From: Rhizobium jaguaris
Lineage (GTDB): Bacteria; Pseudomonadota; Alphaproteobacteria; Rhizobiales; Rhizobiaceae
Direction: 5' to 3'
Length of the DNA stretch: 64,000 nt
NCBI RefSeq assembly: GCF_003627755.1
Contig: NZ_CP032694.1
Span: 1-64,000, forward strand
Below, piece by piece: positions 31,002-40,823 of the stretch. The notes under the pieces were generated by a model. It saw only the letters and a program-made list of their open reading frames with translations, was not told where the DNA came from and ran no database searches. Each line of letters opens with the position of its first letter. The first letter of the stretch is position 1. The translations under genes were made by a program, and so were the position numbers.

Positions 31002-34000
31002 CGCCAGCGCCCTCCTGCTCGGTTTCCGCCGTCGACCATTCCGAGACGCGGGCGAGGTGATCGTAGTCGCCGCCATATTCGAATTGCTGGGCGGGGATCA
31101 GCCGCGAAGAAAAGCCTTTTTCGCCGGATTGCAGCAGGGCGACGAATTTGACGAGTTGGTCCATCGACTCCTCGGCCAAATCCATAGCCGACTTTGCTTC
31201 CGTCTTCCCGCCACGGCTGGAAAGCTCATTGTTGACCTGATCGGCCCTGAAGCGATCGCCGGGCCGGAGCCGGACATAGAGCAGGTTTTCCGGGGCGAGC
31301 GCGTCGATGTTACGAAAGGCGCCAGCCTTCAGCGCATAGGCTTCCAATGCCAATTGCGGATCGAGCAGTGCACGCGCCTGCGCCGGTGAGGGATTGTAGC
31401 CGGTCTTGTAGTCGATGATATCGGCGGCTCCGTGGCCCTTGAAGTCGATGCGGTCGGCAACGCCGGTCAGCCGGATGCCGATCGGCTCGATCTCGATGCC
31501 GGCCGGCACTTCCGTTGCCGTCCCGCGGATCTCCGGTCGCCGCTCTGCTTCCCAGGCGAGAAAGGTGCGTGCCACTTCGCGGAAACGCGGCCGCCAGACG
31601 CTGTCGATATGAACCGGCAATTGTTCGGCGTCGAAAAGCTCGGCGACGATACGATCCATAGCCAGCGATCCATCCGGCGTCCCGGCGATATGGCCTTCAC
31701 GGATGAAGCGATCGATGATCTTGTGATAGAGCGTGCCGCGCTCGGCCGGGCCGGACTCGCGGTTGAAGGCGGCGATCGGATCGAGCCGCAGGACGCGCCG
31801 CGCGTAGATCGCGTAGGGATCGCGCCGCAGGCGGCCGACCTCGCTAAAGGAGTAGCTTTTCGGCTGCAGCGCGGCAGGTGGTTTCGGTGATGGCCTCAAC
31901 GCCGGCCTCTGGTTTTCGCCCTCGTCGATCATTCCGGCCCAATGACGGTATTGATCGCCGCGTGCCTTCAATTCACTCAGGAATGCCTTGCCGCCCAGCG
32001 CCATCAGCCGTTGCAGCCAGCGGGAGGCCACCGTCGGGGTCGAGCCTTGGCGCAACGCGCGCGAATAGATCAGGTCGCGCGTGCCGTTCGCCATCTCGAA
32101 ATCGTGGGCGAGCTGACCGATGCGCCGCTCTGGCGGTTCCAGACCTATCTCGGTCTTCATCGTGCGGGAGATGAAGGGATTGTTGGCGGTTTGCCCCGGC
32201 CAAGAGCCTTCGTTCAACCCGCCGAGAATCAGCGTATCGACGCTTTGCAAGCGCGCTTCCAACGTGCCGAAGATGAACAGCCGCGGGTGGCTAAGTGCGC
32301 GGGGCTTGACAGCTTGACCGGCCGTGAGTGCAGCCACGATGTCGATCCACTGCGGCCCGTCCGCTTCGAGCTGACCGTCGGTGTCGATGACCTCCTTCAG
32401 CAGGCTTGCCAGCGTATCGCCGGCCTCGCCGGACCAGAGCGCCGCCAGGTTGCCGCGCTCGTCAGCGGCCGCGGCCTCCAAGGCGCGGCCCGTGCGTTCA
32501 GCCCATTCGGAAAGGGTGGGGAGGCTGTCAGCGGCCTGCTGCGAAAGCGCGGATGCCAACGGCTCGCAAGCCAGGGTGACCTGTCGGGCCAATGCGCGTG
32601 CCTGGCCCACGGCGTCCGGAGTTAGGGATTTGCGCCAGTGTGGCGGATGACGGTCCATCGCCTGTTCGGCGAGCTGGCGGTCGAGCAGGGATTCCAGCGT
32701 GCCGATATCGACCTCGGCGATGCCTCCCCTCAAAGCCAAAATCTCCAGTGCGTCGATGCCGGGCTGCAACGCATCCCGGGAAAAGCCGAAGTGGGCGAGG
32801 GGATGCTTGAGCAACGAAACGATTGCGACGGGATCGCCGGGGCGAAGGGTCGCTTCGAGCAGCAATTGCAACAGCGTGCCTTGCGGCGTCGCGGCCAGCG
32901 GCGTCCCGGCCGAATCGTCGGCGATGATGGCGAATCGCGCCAACTCCGCCGTCACGCGCCGGGCCAGATTGCGGTCCGGCGTGATCAGCGCCGCCTGGCT
33001 CTCTCCACCGTTCCGCCCGGGTTTTTCCAGGGCGAGCCGCAAAGCGATGGCGATCGCAGTCGCTTCCTCACGCTCGTTCGCCGCCTCGATCAGGGCGACG
33101 TCGGCAAAGGCTTGTGCGATGGCGCCGGGCGCGAGCGTCTCTTGCCACGCCCCCCAGCCGCTGGTCGCTTTTGCGGGTGCGAGGGCGCGCGACAGGATCT
33201 GCGCCCGCATCTGCATGTTCTCGGACGCTTCGGCAACGGCCTCGACACCGCTCCGGGTCGCGCGCAGCCGCTTCAGCAGCAGCGACAGGCCATATTGCGG
33301 ATGGCTGCGCGTCGTCGGATCGACCCTTGCGCCGGCACTCGTTTCAGGCGCCACCAGCTGCCAGTCCTCTTCCGGCATGCTTAGGTCGAGCCCCGGCAAC
33401 ACGATGACGCCCTGTGGCAGGGAGGCGACGGCTGCAATCAGGTCGGCCGTTGCCGGAACGGAACCGGTGGAGCCGGCGATGATGATCGGGCCGGCATGCT
33501 GCATAGCGGCAATCCGCTGCGCCTCGGCGCGGAGGATGGCGTTACGATGCCGGGCGGGTGAGGATTTGCCGAGTTCCTCCAGCCGCGCCGGCCAGAAGGC
33601 ACTGGCGATCTGCAGGAATTCGGCCGTCAGTTGCCACCAGAGCGCATGGTCTTCAGCGCTGAGATTGGCAAGGTCGTGCCAGTCGCGATCCTCAGTCTCG
33701 ATGGAATCGATGAGTTCCGCGAGGTTGCGCGCCAGCCAGATGGCATCCGCCGGACTCGCCGGAGCGACGAGCGGTGAATCCGAATGGATGTCGCGGACGA
33801 TCTGCGGCAGCTTGTTGCGCCAGGCCAGGATCAGCCGCGCCAGTTCCAGCAGTCTTGCCGTATTGGCAAGCGGCTGCGCCAGATCTGCAGTCGCGGGCAG
33901 GGCCTCTTCGAAATAGCCGCTATCGTCATCGGTCTCGCCAAGCGGGCGGATCACCGGCAGGATGGCCGAGCGGCCACCGAGGAGGTCGACGAACTCCGAG

Positions 34001-34185
34001 CGCAGCACGCGCGCCGCACGCCTTGTCGGCAGGAAGATGGTGACCTTAGCGAGCGACAGCGGATCGGCGGGATCGTGGCGAAAATGCTCGCTCAGCCGGC
34101 CGTCGCAGAGGGCGCCAGCAAGGGTCTTCAGGAAAGGCAGGCCCGCCGGGATCGTCAGAATGCGTTGCCGGTGCCCGCCCGTCAT
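30994..34185 (-). CDS. addB: Double-strand break repair protein AddB (alphaproteobacterial type)
   Basis: 1063-aa partner of AddA. The N-terminus has IPAGLPFLKTLAGALCDG followed by ATLFLPTRR-like sequence (VTIFLPTRRAARVL), a degenerate helicase-like region. The C-terminal RecB-family nuclease core is DIIDYKTGYNPSPAQA near residue 965. YSFSEVGRLRRDPYAIYARRVL precedes it, matching the nuclease lead-in. ATG 34185 is chosen; the alternative TTG at 34197 would overlap the murU stop. The gene follows murU by 4 nt, so murU, addB, addA and possibly trxA may share a transcript. Confidence 0.93.
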   Translation of the reverse strand: MTGGHRQRILTIPAGLPFLKTLAGALCDGRLSEHFRHDPADPLSLAKVTIFLPTRRAARVLRSEFVDLLGGRSAILPVIRPLGETDDDSGYFEEALPATADLAQPLANTARLLELARLILAWRNKLPQIVRDIHSDSPLVAPASPADAIWLARNLAELIDSIETEDRDWHDLANLSAEDHALWWQLTAEFLQIASAFWPARLEELGKSSPARHRNAILRAEAQRIAAMQHAGPIIIAGSTGSVPATADLIAAVASLPQGVIVLPGLDLSMPEEDWQLVAPETSAGARVDPTTRSHPQYGLSLLLKRLRATRSGVEAVAEASENMQMRAQILSRALAPAKATSGWGAWQETLAPGAIAQAFADVALIEAANEREEATAIAIALRLALEKPGRNGGESQAALITPDRNLARRVTAELARFAIIADDSAGTPLAATPQGTLLQLLLEATLRPGDPVAIVSLLKHPLAHFGFSRDALQPGIDALEILALRGGIAEVDIGTLESLLDRQLAEQAMDRHPPHWRKSLTPDAVGQARALARQVTLACEPLASALSQQAADSLPTLSEWAERTGRALEAAAADERGNLAALWSGEAGDTLASLLKEVIDTDGQLEADGPQWIDIVAALTAGQAVKPRALSHPRLFIFGTLEARLQSVDTLILGGLNEGSWPGQTANNPFISRTMKTEIGLEPPERRIGQLAHDFEMANGTRDLIYSRALRQGSTPTVASRWLQRLMALGGKAFLSELKARGDQYRHWAGMIDEGENQRPALRPSPKPPAALQPKSYSFSEVGRLRRDPYAIYARRVLRLDPIAAFNRESGPAERGTLYHKIIDRFIREGHIAGTPDGSLAMDRIVAELFDAEQLPVHIDSVWRPRFREVARTFLAWEAERRPEIRGTATEVPAGIEIEPIGIRLTGVADRIDFKGHGAADIIDYKTGYNPSPAQARALLDPQLALEAYALKAGAFRNIDALAPENLLYVRLRPGDRFRADQVNNELSSRGGKTEAKSAMDLAEESMDQLVKFVALLQSGEKGFSSRLIPAQQFEYGGDYDHLARVSEWSTAETEQEGAGDE

Positions 34186-34189
34186 CCGG

Positions 34190-34921
34190 TCACGCAAACG
34201 CCCGGAAGGTCCGGATCGTTTCCTCCGCCTCGCCGATCGCCTCTGGCGTGCCGACGGTCAGCCAATGTCCCTCGAGGATCGTTCCGTAGAGCCGACCCTT
34301 CGCGATCGATTTGTCGTAGTAGATGTTGATGTTGAAAGCCTCGTCTGGCGCGTCATCGAGAACCGATGGGTTCATGACGATGGCACCCGCATAGACGACG
34401 CCGTTCCCGACCGCGTTGCTATAGCGTGAGAGACGGCCGTCTTCTGCCAGGTTGAAATCGTTCTTGCCGTTATGGCCCGTCGTCTTGTCCAGCGCGACGC
34501 AGAGCATGGCGAAGTCCATGCGTGTAGTATCGAAGAATCCGGCTAAGCGCTGCAGATTGGTCGGCCTCCCCAATGTCTCGCCGATCCAGAAGAGATCGGA
34601 ATTCATGACGAAGACTGGATCGCGGCCGAGAAGCTTCAGCCCCTTGGCCAGCCCACCGCCGTTGTTCATCAGCACATCTCGCTCGTCGGAGATGAGGATG
34701 TCCAATCCGCGATAGTTCCGAAGATGCGCCTCCATCTGGTCAGCATGGTGATGGACATTGACCACCACCTGCTCGACGCCGGCTTCGGCCAGCGCATCGA
34801 GCGCGTAATCGATCATCGGCTTGCCGGCGATCTTTACCAGCGGCTTCGGGATAGTGTCGGTGATCGGCCGCATGCGGGTTCCGAGCCCCGCGGCCAACAC
34901 CATGGCTTGTCTGATGGTCAT
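34190..34921 (-). CDS. murU: Nucleotidyltransferase, probable MurNAc-1-phosphate uridylyltransferase MurU
   Basis: 243-aa sugar-nucleotidyltransferase with the signature AAGLGTRMRPITDTIPKP at residues 9-26, the NTP-binding loop and catalytic Lys. VFVMNSDLFW holds the metal-binding Asp. General annotation would be mannose-1-phosphate guanylyltransferase-like. The gene lies directly downstream of an AmgK-type kinase domain, and the amgK-murU pair is the known cell-wall salvage route that rebuilds UDP-MurNAc while bypassing MurA/MurB (and giving fosfomycin tolerance) in Pseudomonas and Caulobacter. MurU is therefore the best call from context. Substrate proof is absent. Confidence 0.82.
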   Translation of the reverse strand: MTIRQAMVLAAGLGTRMRPITDTIPKPLVKIAGKPMIDYALDALAEAGVEQVVVNVHHHADQMEAHLRNYRGLDILISDERDVLMNNGGGLAKGLKLLGRDPVFVMNSDLFWIGETLGRPTNLQRLAGFFDTTRMDFAMLCVALDKTTGHNGKNDFNLAEDGRLSRYSNAVGNGVVYAGAIVMNPSVLDDAPDEAFNINIYYDKSIAKGRLYGTILEGHWLTVGTPEAIGEAEETIRTFRAFA

Positions 34922-34997
34922 CTCGTCTCGAATTGGTGATTCGCTCGGCTATCTTGTTTTAGCATATGGCGGGAAGACAGTCGCCCGGTTCGGGCAG

Positions 34998-36509
34998 CTA
35001 TACGCCGCCTATTCCAGCCTTTGCACACCATTCGCGCAGGGGAACGAGCGCCTCATGCTCGAAAGCAATGGCGAGATAGGCGAGCGTGCGCGGCATATGC
35101 TTCAGATAGCCCGGTTTGCCGTCGCGCTGCAGCAGCCGCACCCAGAGGCCGGCCAGCTTGCAATTGCGCTGCGCCGACATGATCGCCCAGCTCTTCAGAA
35201 ACTTCGCTTCGTCGAAACCGCCTTGAGCACGCCGGAGCGATAGATAGTCCGCAATCAATTGATCGTGCAGATCGCGTTCGATGGTGACACGCGCATCCTG
35301 GACGATCGAGGCGAGGTCATAGGCCGTCGGACCGATCATCGCATCCTGGAAATCGATAAGGCCGATTCGCTGGATGCCCTTTTCCTTCGCCCGCCAGATG
35401 ATGTTAGGCGAGTGGAAATCGCGCAGCAGCAGATTCTTTTCCGTATCGTCAAGCTCATCGATCAGGCCATTCCAGATCGCCAGATAGTCCGCCCGTTCCT
35501 CGTCGCTCGCCGGCACGCCGCGTTTCCACGGCAGGTGCCAGTCGATGAGCAACCGCGCTTCCATCGTCATGGCCGTCCGGTCGAAGTCCGGAATATGATG
35601 GACGTGATCCGCCGTGACCGGAATATCCTGCGGGATATGCAGGCTGTGCAGATGCGCCAGACAGGCAACGCTTGCCCGATAGCGTTCGGCAATCGGCTTG
35701 CCTCCTGCGTCGAGCACGCCATCGGTGCCGAGATCCTCGATCAAGAGAATGCCCTGGTCGTAGTCGGCCGCGAAGATTTCCGGCGCTGCAAAGCCGTTTT
35801 CGCGCAGCACATTGGCAATCGCCACGAAAGGATAGGCATCCCAGGCGAGATGCGCGACCTTCGGATAGGGCTTTCCGTCAAGCACGGGCGGTCCTTCGGC
35901 CAGGCGCGGCCAATCCATCAAGATCACGCGCTTGCCGCCGCCATGCGGATGGATGGACTCATAGGCGCGCAGCGAAGCATCGCCCGTCAGGAAACGGCGT
36001 TCGGCGTCGGCATAACCATGAGCATCGAGGAAAGCGCGGATTGCCAGAACGCGCTGGATACGGGCGAATTGCTTGGCCGGTGACCTGATCGTCGCTCGAC
36101 GGCCTTCGCCTTCATGCTCCAGCTTGAGATCGATGCGATCTTTCGGCAGTTCGCCTTCGGCCATTTCGGGCCATTCCACCAGGCAGATACCGGTCTGCAG
36201 CGCCTCGTCGAAGCCGAGCTCGGCCAGTTCGCTTGGGTCGCCCAAACGATAGAGATCGAAATGCGAAACCGGTATGCGCAGTTCGTAGGATTGGACGAGC
36301 GTGAAGGTCGGGCTCGGTACGTCCAGTTCGGCATCGTCAGCCACGGCGCGCAGAAGGGCGCGGGCCAGCGAGGATTTTCCGGCGCCGAGATCGCCCGATA
36401 GTGCCAGGCAATCGCCGCCCTTGAGCGCCAGCGCAAGATCCTCGCCCAGGCGAGTGGTTGCCGCATCGTCTGCAAGAAAGAGGGATATGCCTATGTTCGC
36501 TGCTTTCAT
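34998..36509 (-). CDS. Fusion of TsaE (tRNA t6A synthesis ATPase) and AmgK-like amino-sugar kinase
   Basis: 503-aa two-domain protein. Residues about 1-150 are TsaE: Walker A GDLGAGKSSLARALLRA, PSPTFTLVQSY and HFDLYRLGDPSEL, the ATPase needed with TsaB/C/D for t6A in tRNA. Residues about 160-495 are an aminoglycoside-phosphotransferase-like kinase: TGDASLRAYESI at its start, LLIEDLGTD, the catalytic loop LLLRDFHSPNIIW and metal-binding LIDFQDAMIGP. That pattern matches AmgK, the anomeric MurNAc/GlcNAc kinase. MurU follows downstream. The start overlaps the divL stop by 4 nt. The fusion is known in alphaproteobacteria; whether the two halves cooperate is not established. Confidence 0.9.
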   Translation of the reverse strand: MKAANIGISLFLADDAATTRLGEDLALALKGGDCLALSGDLGAGKSSLARALLRAVADDAELDVPSPTFTLVQSYELRIPVSHFDLYRLGDPSELAELGFDEALQTGICLVEWPEMAEGELPKDRIDLKLEHEGEGRRATIRSPAKQFARIQRVLAIRAFLDAHGYADAERRFLTGDASLRAYESIHPHGGGKRVILMDWPRLAEGPPVLDGKPYPKVAHLAWDAYPFVAIANVLRENGFAAPEIFAADYDQGILLIEDLGTDGVLDAGGKPIAERYRASVACLAHLHSLHIPQDIPVTADHVHHIPDFDRTAMTMEARLLIDWHLPWKRGVPASDEERADYLAIWNGLIDELDDTEKNLLLRDFHSPNIIWRAKEKGIQRIGLIDFQDAMIGPTAYDLASIVQDARVTIERDLHDQLIADYLSLRRAQGGFDEAKFLKSWAIMSAQRNCKLAGLWVRLLQRDGKPGYLKHMPRTLAYLAIAFEHEALVPLREWCAKAGIGGV

Positions 36510-39091
36510 TCTGCTGCGACGGAGTGCGGCAATTCGGCGGAGGGAATCCGGCAGATGACCGTGGTTCCCTTGCCCGGCTGGCTTTCGATCGACACCTGGC
36601 CGTCATGCAGGCTGACGAAGCTTTCAACGATGGAGAGGCCGAGGCCGGCGCCGCTGCGCTTGCCGCCCTTGCCGCTCGAAGCGAAGCGGTTGAAGACCGT
36701 TCGGATGATCTCTTCCGGGATGCCCGGACCCTTGTCGGCGACCGAAAAGACGAAATCCGTGCCTTCGCGCGCGCATCTTAGTTCGATCGTCGAGCCTTCC
36801 GGCGCGAAATTGGCGGCGTTGGTCAGAAGCTTGAGCAAGATCTGCTTTAGCCGCTGCTGGTCGGCGACAACCGTGCCGAGATGGGCGGGCACGGTGATTT
36901 CCAGCGTCACGCCGCTTTCCTGCAGCCGGTCCGCGATCTGCATCGACACTTCGTCGAGCAGGTCGTCGAGCGCGATCTCGGAATAGTTCAGCCGCATGAT
37001 GCCGGCATCGACGGTCGCAAGATCCAGAATGTCGTTGACCAGCGTCAGCAGCACCGAGGAAGAGGTGGAGATATGATCGATATACTCCGCCTGCCGGTCG
37101 TTCAGAGGTCCGATGCCCGGTGTCTTCAGCAGATCGGTAAAGCCGATGATATTGGTCAGCGGCGAGCGCAGCTCATAGGAAACATGCTGGACGAAGTCGT
37201 TCTTCAGCTCGTCGGCCTTCAGCAGCGCCTCGTTCTTTTCGGTGAGAGCCCGTTCGGCACGCACGCTATCGGTCTTGTTGACGAAGGTCAGCATGGTCTG
37301 CGCATTCGGCAACGGAATGACGGCATAATCAAGGACGAGGTTGGAATAGAGCTCCAGCGTGCCTTGCGACGACGGCCGTTCATCGTCGAAGCTGGTGATC
37401 TGCTCCGCAAATCGCTTCCAGCCATCCGGCCGGTCATAGGACGGCGCACAGGCTTCGGCCAGCGCCTGGATATGCGTGCCCGGCTTGGCCTGCGCCTCGG
37501 TGATGTTCCACAAGATGCGGAACGCTGGATTGGAGAGGCGGATGCGGCCGTCGGGACCGAAGACGGCGACGCCTTCGGAGAGATGGTCGATGGTCTCGCC
37601 CTGCACTTTGACCAGCGTATTGTAGCGCGTTTCGAGATCGACCTGTTCGGTCAGATTCTCGAACACCCACGTGGCGCCACCCTGCGGGTGAGCGGTGGCG
37701 AAAACCCTAAGGATCTGGCCGTTCGGCAGGTGCCAGAGATCGGATTGTGTGTCGAGCGCGCGATAGACGGACAAAACGCCGTCTTTCCAGGTTTTCCAGT
37801 TCAATTGCTCCGGCAGCTTCTTGGCGCTGCGCAGCCGATCCAACAGCTCGCTATTGTCAGGCTTCTTCTCGAGGAAGGCGATGTCGAGCTCCCAGAGCTG
37901 CACAAAGGCCTGATTGTAGAATTGCAGCCGGCGGTCGCCGTCGAAGATCGCGACCGGCGTCGCCAGATGGTCGAGTGTTTCGGCATGGCTCTTCAGCGTG
38001 CGTTCCAGCTCGGCGCGGACCGCTTCCGCTTCCGAAACGTCGACGGCAATTCCGGCCGAACCATCCGGCGATTTAACGTCGATGACATCGAAGAAGGTGC
38101 GGTTGCCATGAACGACGGTGGAAATCTTGTCGTGAAAGGGCGATTCCGGTGTCGAGGATGCGCGGATGCGCTCGCGAGCGACAGTGGTCAGGAATTCGCG
38201 GCTTTCGCGTATAGCCTCATCCGGCGACACTGCCTCGACCGCTTCGCCGTAGGCCTGGTTGACCCAGGTCAGCTTGCCCTCCACATCACGCCGCCAGACA
38301 GGCAGGTCGATGGCGTCGAGCAGGTTCTGAAAGGCGGAGATCGAGGTCATGAGCCGGTCGCGCTCGATCTTCAGCTCGGCCAGTTCGGCGCGCAGATTGT
38401 TGAGCGCGATGAAGCGGACGAAGGCGCGGCCACCGGAGATGCGGCCCTGCGCTTCCAATATCTCGTCGCGGTTCGTTTCGACCACCATATCGAAGCTTTG
38501 GCCGTTGCCGCGCAGCTTGTCGATCGCCTTTTCCAGATCGCCGGCCGACCAGGATTTCAGCCAGCGGCCGAAAGCGAGGAATTCGTTGTCCTGTGGCGCA
38601 CCGGTCTCGACAGGAAGCTGGCCGAGCAGCTCAGGCCGGGCATTCTGACCGTCCCAGATGATGATCCGGCGGTTCTTGTCGGCAATAAGCGCCTGATACT
38701 GCGAAATACGCTGGTTGGCGTCCGAAAGCGCCGTGCGGATCTCGCGGCTCTCATTTTCGATATTGCCGCGCTGGCGGATCATCCACACCGTCGACAGGAG
38801 CGCGGCTGAGATCACGCCGATGATGACCGAGAAGACAGCCATTTCGGAGGAGGTGAAGAGGCGTGCCGCCGGCGTGCCAGCGCTGGTCTGCGCCAGAACG
38901 GGACCCGCCAAGCCGGTGATTATGCCGCCAAAAACGCTGAGACGCAGCAAGCGGGCCAATGAGGCCGATAGCCCAACATTCGCCCGCCGCTTCACCCGCG
39001 GTAAAAGCATATATGCGCTAGCCTGCCGTCGCCGCGCGATCGCCGCTCGGGGCGTCGCTGGCTCTGACAGGCTGTCTTTCCCTTCAGACAT
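36506..39091 (-). CDS. divL: DivL-like cell-cycle pseudo-kinase (Tyr in place of phospho-acceptor His)
   Basis: 861-aa PAS-sensor kinase homolog. Two hydrophobic segments lie at about residues 47-68 and 84-104; an extended PAS-containing region covers about 220-610. The dimerisation box reads FVQHVSYELRSPLTNI, with Tyr639 (codon TAT at 37175-37177) where histidine kinases have His. This is the hallmark of DivL, the essential alphaproteobacterial protein that reads DivK phosphorylation and controls CckA, and so CtrA. The ATPase domain retains LTNAANFAP (N box), DKGPGIPEE (G1) and GAGLGLSI (G2). ATG 39091 is chosen; 39133 is an in-frame alternative. It overlaps the tsaE-amgK fusion by 4 nt. Confidence 0.9.
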   Translation of the reverse strand: MSEGKDSLSEPATPRAAIARRRQASAYMLLPRVKRRANVGLSASLARLLRLSVFGGIITGLAGPVLAQTSAGTPAARLFTSSEMAVFSVIIGVISAALLSTVWMIRQRGNIENESREIRTALSDANQRISQYQALIADKNRRIIIWDGQNARPELLGQLPVETGAPQDNEFLAFGRWLKSWSAGDLEKAIDKLRGNGQSFDMVVETNRDEILEAQGRISGGRAFVRFIALNNLRAELAELKIERDRLMTSISAFQNLLDAIDLPVWRRDVEGKLTWVNQAYGEAVEAVSPDEAIRESREFLTTVARERIRASSTPESPFHDKISTVVHGNRTFFDVIDVKSPDGSAGIAVDVSEAEAVRAELERTLKSHAETLDHLATPVAIFDGDRRLQFYNQAFVQLWELDIAFLEKKPDNSELLDRLRSAKKLPEQLNWKTWKDGVLSVYRALDTQSDLWHLPNGQILRVFATAHPQGGATWVFENLTEQVDLETRYNTLVKVQGETIDHLSEGVAVFGPDGRIRLSNPAFRILWNITEAQAKPGTHIQALAEACAPSYDRPDGWKRFAEQITSFDDERPSSQGTLELYSNLVLDYAVIPLPNAQTMLTFVNKTDSVRAERALTEKNEALLKADELKNDFVQHVSYELRSPLTNIIGFTDLLKTPGIGPLNDRQAEYIDHISTSSSVLLTLVNDILDLATVDAGIMRLNYSEIALDDLLDEVSMQIADRLQESGVTLEITVPAHLGTVVADQQRLKQILLKLLTNAANFAPEGSTIELRCAREGTDFVFSVADKGPGIPEEIIRTVFNRFASSGKGGKRSGAGLGLSIVESFVSLHDGQVSIESQPGKGTTVICRIPSAELPHSVAAE

Positions 39092-39230
39092 AAGCGGTCT
39101 GTCTCCGTCCTGTAATGTGCCGCATCTCGACAAGACATCCCATTTTCATGGCTCCGGGCGTGCCCGGTTCGTCACGAATCAAGTCTAAAAACAATACTGC
39201 CTAAGGGAATCGCCGGGAAGGGAGCCGGCC

Positions 39231-39266
39231 AAAAAATAAGCCCCAGCATTTGTCAATGCCGGGGCC
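39231..39266 (-). terminator. Rho-independent terminator of ahcY
   Basis: On the minus strand a GC-rich 11-bp stem with one mismatch (39255-39265 with 39240-39250, loop of 4) is followed by TTATTTTTT. It sits about 30 nt after the ahcY stop, separating ahcY from divL. Confidence 0.85.
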
Positions 39267-39295
39267 ACAAGATGTTGTGGATATTGATCGAAAGA

Positions 39296-40696
39296 TCAGT
39301 ATCTGTAGTGGTCAGACTTGAACGGACCCTGCGGAGTGACGCCGATATAGGCAGCCTGTTCTCCAGAAAGCTCCGTCAGTTTCACGCCAAGCTTGCTGAG
39401 ATGCAGGCGAGCAACCTTTTCGTCGAGGTGCTTCGGCAGCACGTAAACCTGGTTCTGGTACTGGCTGGGCTTGGTGAAGAGCTCGATCTGTGCCAGCGTC
39501 TGGTTGGTGAACGAAGCCGACATGACGAAGGACGGATGGCCGGTGGCGTTGCCGAGGTTCAGGAGGCGGCCTTCCGACAGCAGGATGATGCGGTTACCCT
39601 TGGCGAACTCGATCAAGTCGACCTGCGGCTTGACGTTCGTCCACTTGAGGTTACGCAGCGCCGCAACCTGGATCTCATTGTCGAAATGGCCGATGTTGCC
39701 GACGATCGCCATGTCCTTCATCGCACGCATATGGTCGATGCGGATGACGTCCTTGTTGCCGGTGGTGGTGATGAAGATGTCGGCGGTGGAGACGACGTCT
39801 TCGAGCTGAACCACTTCATAGCCGTCCATGGCAGCCTGCAGGGCGCAGATCGGGTCGACTTCCGTGACCTTGACGCGTGCGCCGGCGCCGGAAAGCGAAG
39901 CAGCTGAGCCCTTGCCGACGTCGCCGTAGCCGCAGACGACGGCGACCTTGCCGGCCATCATCACGTCGGTGGCGCGGCGGATGCCGTCGACCAGCGATTC
40001 CTTGCAGCCGTACTTGTTGTCGAACTTCGACTTGGTGACGCTGTCGTTGACGTTGATCGCCGGGAAGGGCAGCAGGCCCTTCTGGCTGAGCTGGTACAGG
40101 CGGTTGACGCCCGTGGTGGTTTCTTCGGTGACGCCCTTGATGGCTTCGCGCTGCTTGGTGAACCAGCCCGGCGATGCCTGAAGGCGCTTCTTGATCTGCG
40201 CAAAGAGGATTTCTTCTTCCTCAGAATGCGGATTGGAGAGCACGTCCTCGCCGGCTTCGGCGCGGGCGCCGAGCAGGATATACATCGTGGCGTCGCCGCC
40301 ATCGTCGAGGATCATGTTGGACAAGCCGCCATCGGTCCACTGGAAGATCTTGTCGGTATAGGTCCAGTAGTCTTCGAGGCTCTCACCCTTGATGGCATAG
40401 ACCGGAACGCCGGAAGCGGCGATCGCGGCAGCGGCATGATCCTGGGTCGAGAAGATATTGCAGGATGCCCAGCGCACCTGAGCGCCGAGAGCAACCAGCG
40501 TCTCGATCAGGACTGCGGTCTGGATCGTCATGTGCAGCGAACCAGTGATGCGGGCGCCTTTCAGCGGCTGTGCTTCGCCGAATTCGGCGCGGCAAGCCAT
40601 CAGGCCCGGCATTTCGGTTTCGGCGATCGAGATTTCCTTGCGGCCGAAGTCGGCAAGGCCGATATCGGCGACGATGTAGTCCTTTTCAGTGCTCAT
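39296..40696 (-). CDS. ahcY: S-adenosylhomocysteinase (adenosylhomocysteinase)
   Basis: 466-aa NAD-dependent enzyme that splits S-adenosylhomocysteine into homocysteine and adenosine, relieving inhibition of methyltransferases. Substrate-domain motifs include [13 protein letters not shown] and [13 protein letters not shown]. The NAD loop is [12 protein letters not shown] near residue 245. The C-terminal end is KSDHYRY, as in other AhcY proteins. Length 466 aa is normal for alphaproteobacteria. The frame is open upstream to 40819 but ATG 40696 is the family start. A perfect 10-bp palindrome upstream (40824-40845) suggests control by an ArsR-family SAH-responsive repressor. Confidence 0.97.
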   Translation of the reverse strand: MSTEKDYIVADIGLADFGRKEISIAETEMPGLMACRAEFGEAQPLKGARITGSLHMTIQTAVLIETLVALGAQVRWASCNIFSTQDHAAAAIAASGVPVYAIKGESLEDYWTYTDKIFQWTDGGLSNMILDDGGDATMYILLGARAEAGEDVLSNPHSEEEEILFAQIKKRLQASPGWFTKQREAIKGVTEETTTGVNRLYQLSQKGLLPFPAINVNDSVTKSKFDNKYGCKESLVDGIRRATDVMMAGKVAVVCGYGDVGKGSAASLSGAGARVKVTEVDPICALQAAMDGYEVVQLEDVVSTADIFITTTGNKDVIRIDHMRAMKDMAIVGNIGHFDNEIQVAALRNLKWTNVKPQVDLIEFAKGNRIILLSEGRLLNLGNATGHPSFVMSASFTNQTLAQIELFTKPSQYQNQVYVLPKHLDEKVARLHLSKLGVKLTELSGEQAAYIGVTPQGPFKSDHYRY

Positions 40697-40823
40697 GAAG
40701 GTCTCCAGCCTGAACGATGCGAACGGACCGCAGGCGAACGCCTCGGCCGAATGCAACAAAATTGCACGCTGACAGCGTGTGGGATGATGCCCTGTAGCAG
40801 GCTTCAAGCTGGAAATCAATGAT

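Noticed and set aside
32699..33916. 405-aa open frame opposite addB
   Set aside because: Low-complexity Ser/Ala/Arg-rich translation typical of an antisense frame in GC-rich DNA.
36881..38809. 642-aa open frame on the plus strand opposite divL
   Set aside because: It is an antisense shadow caused by GC-rich third positions; divL has clear domains on the other strand.
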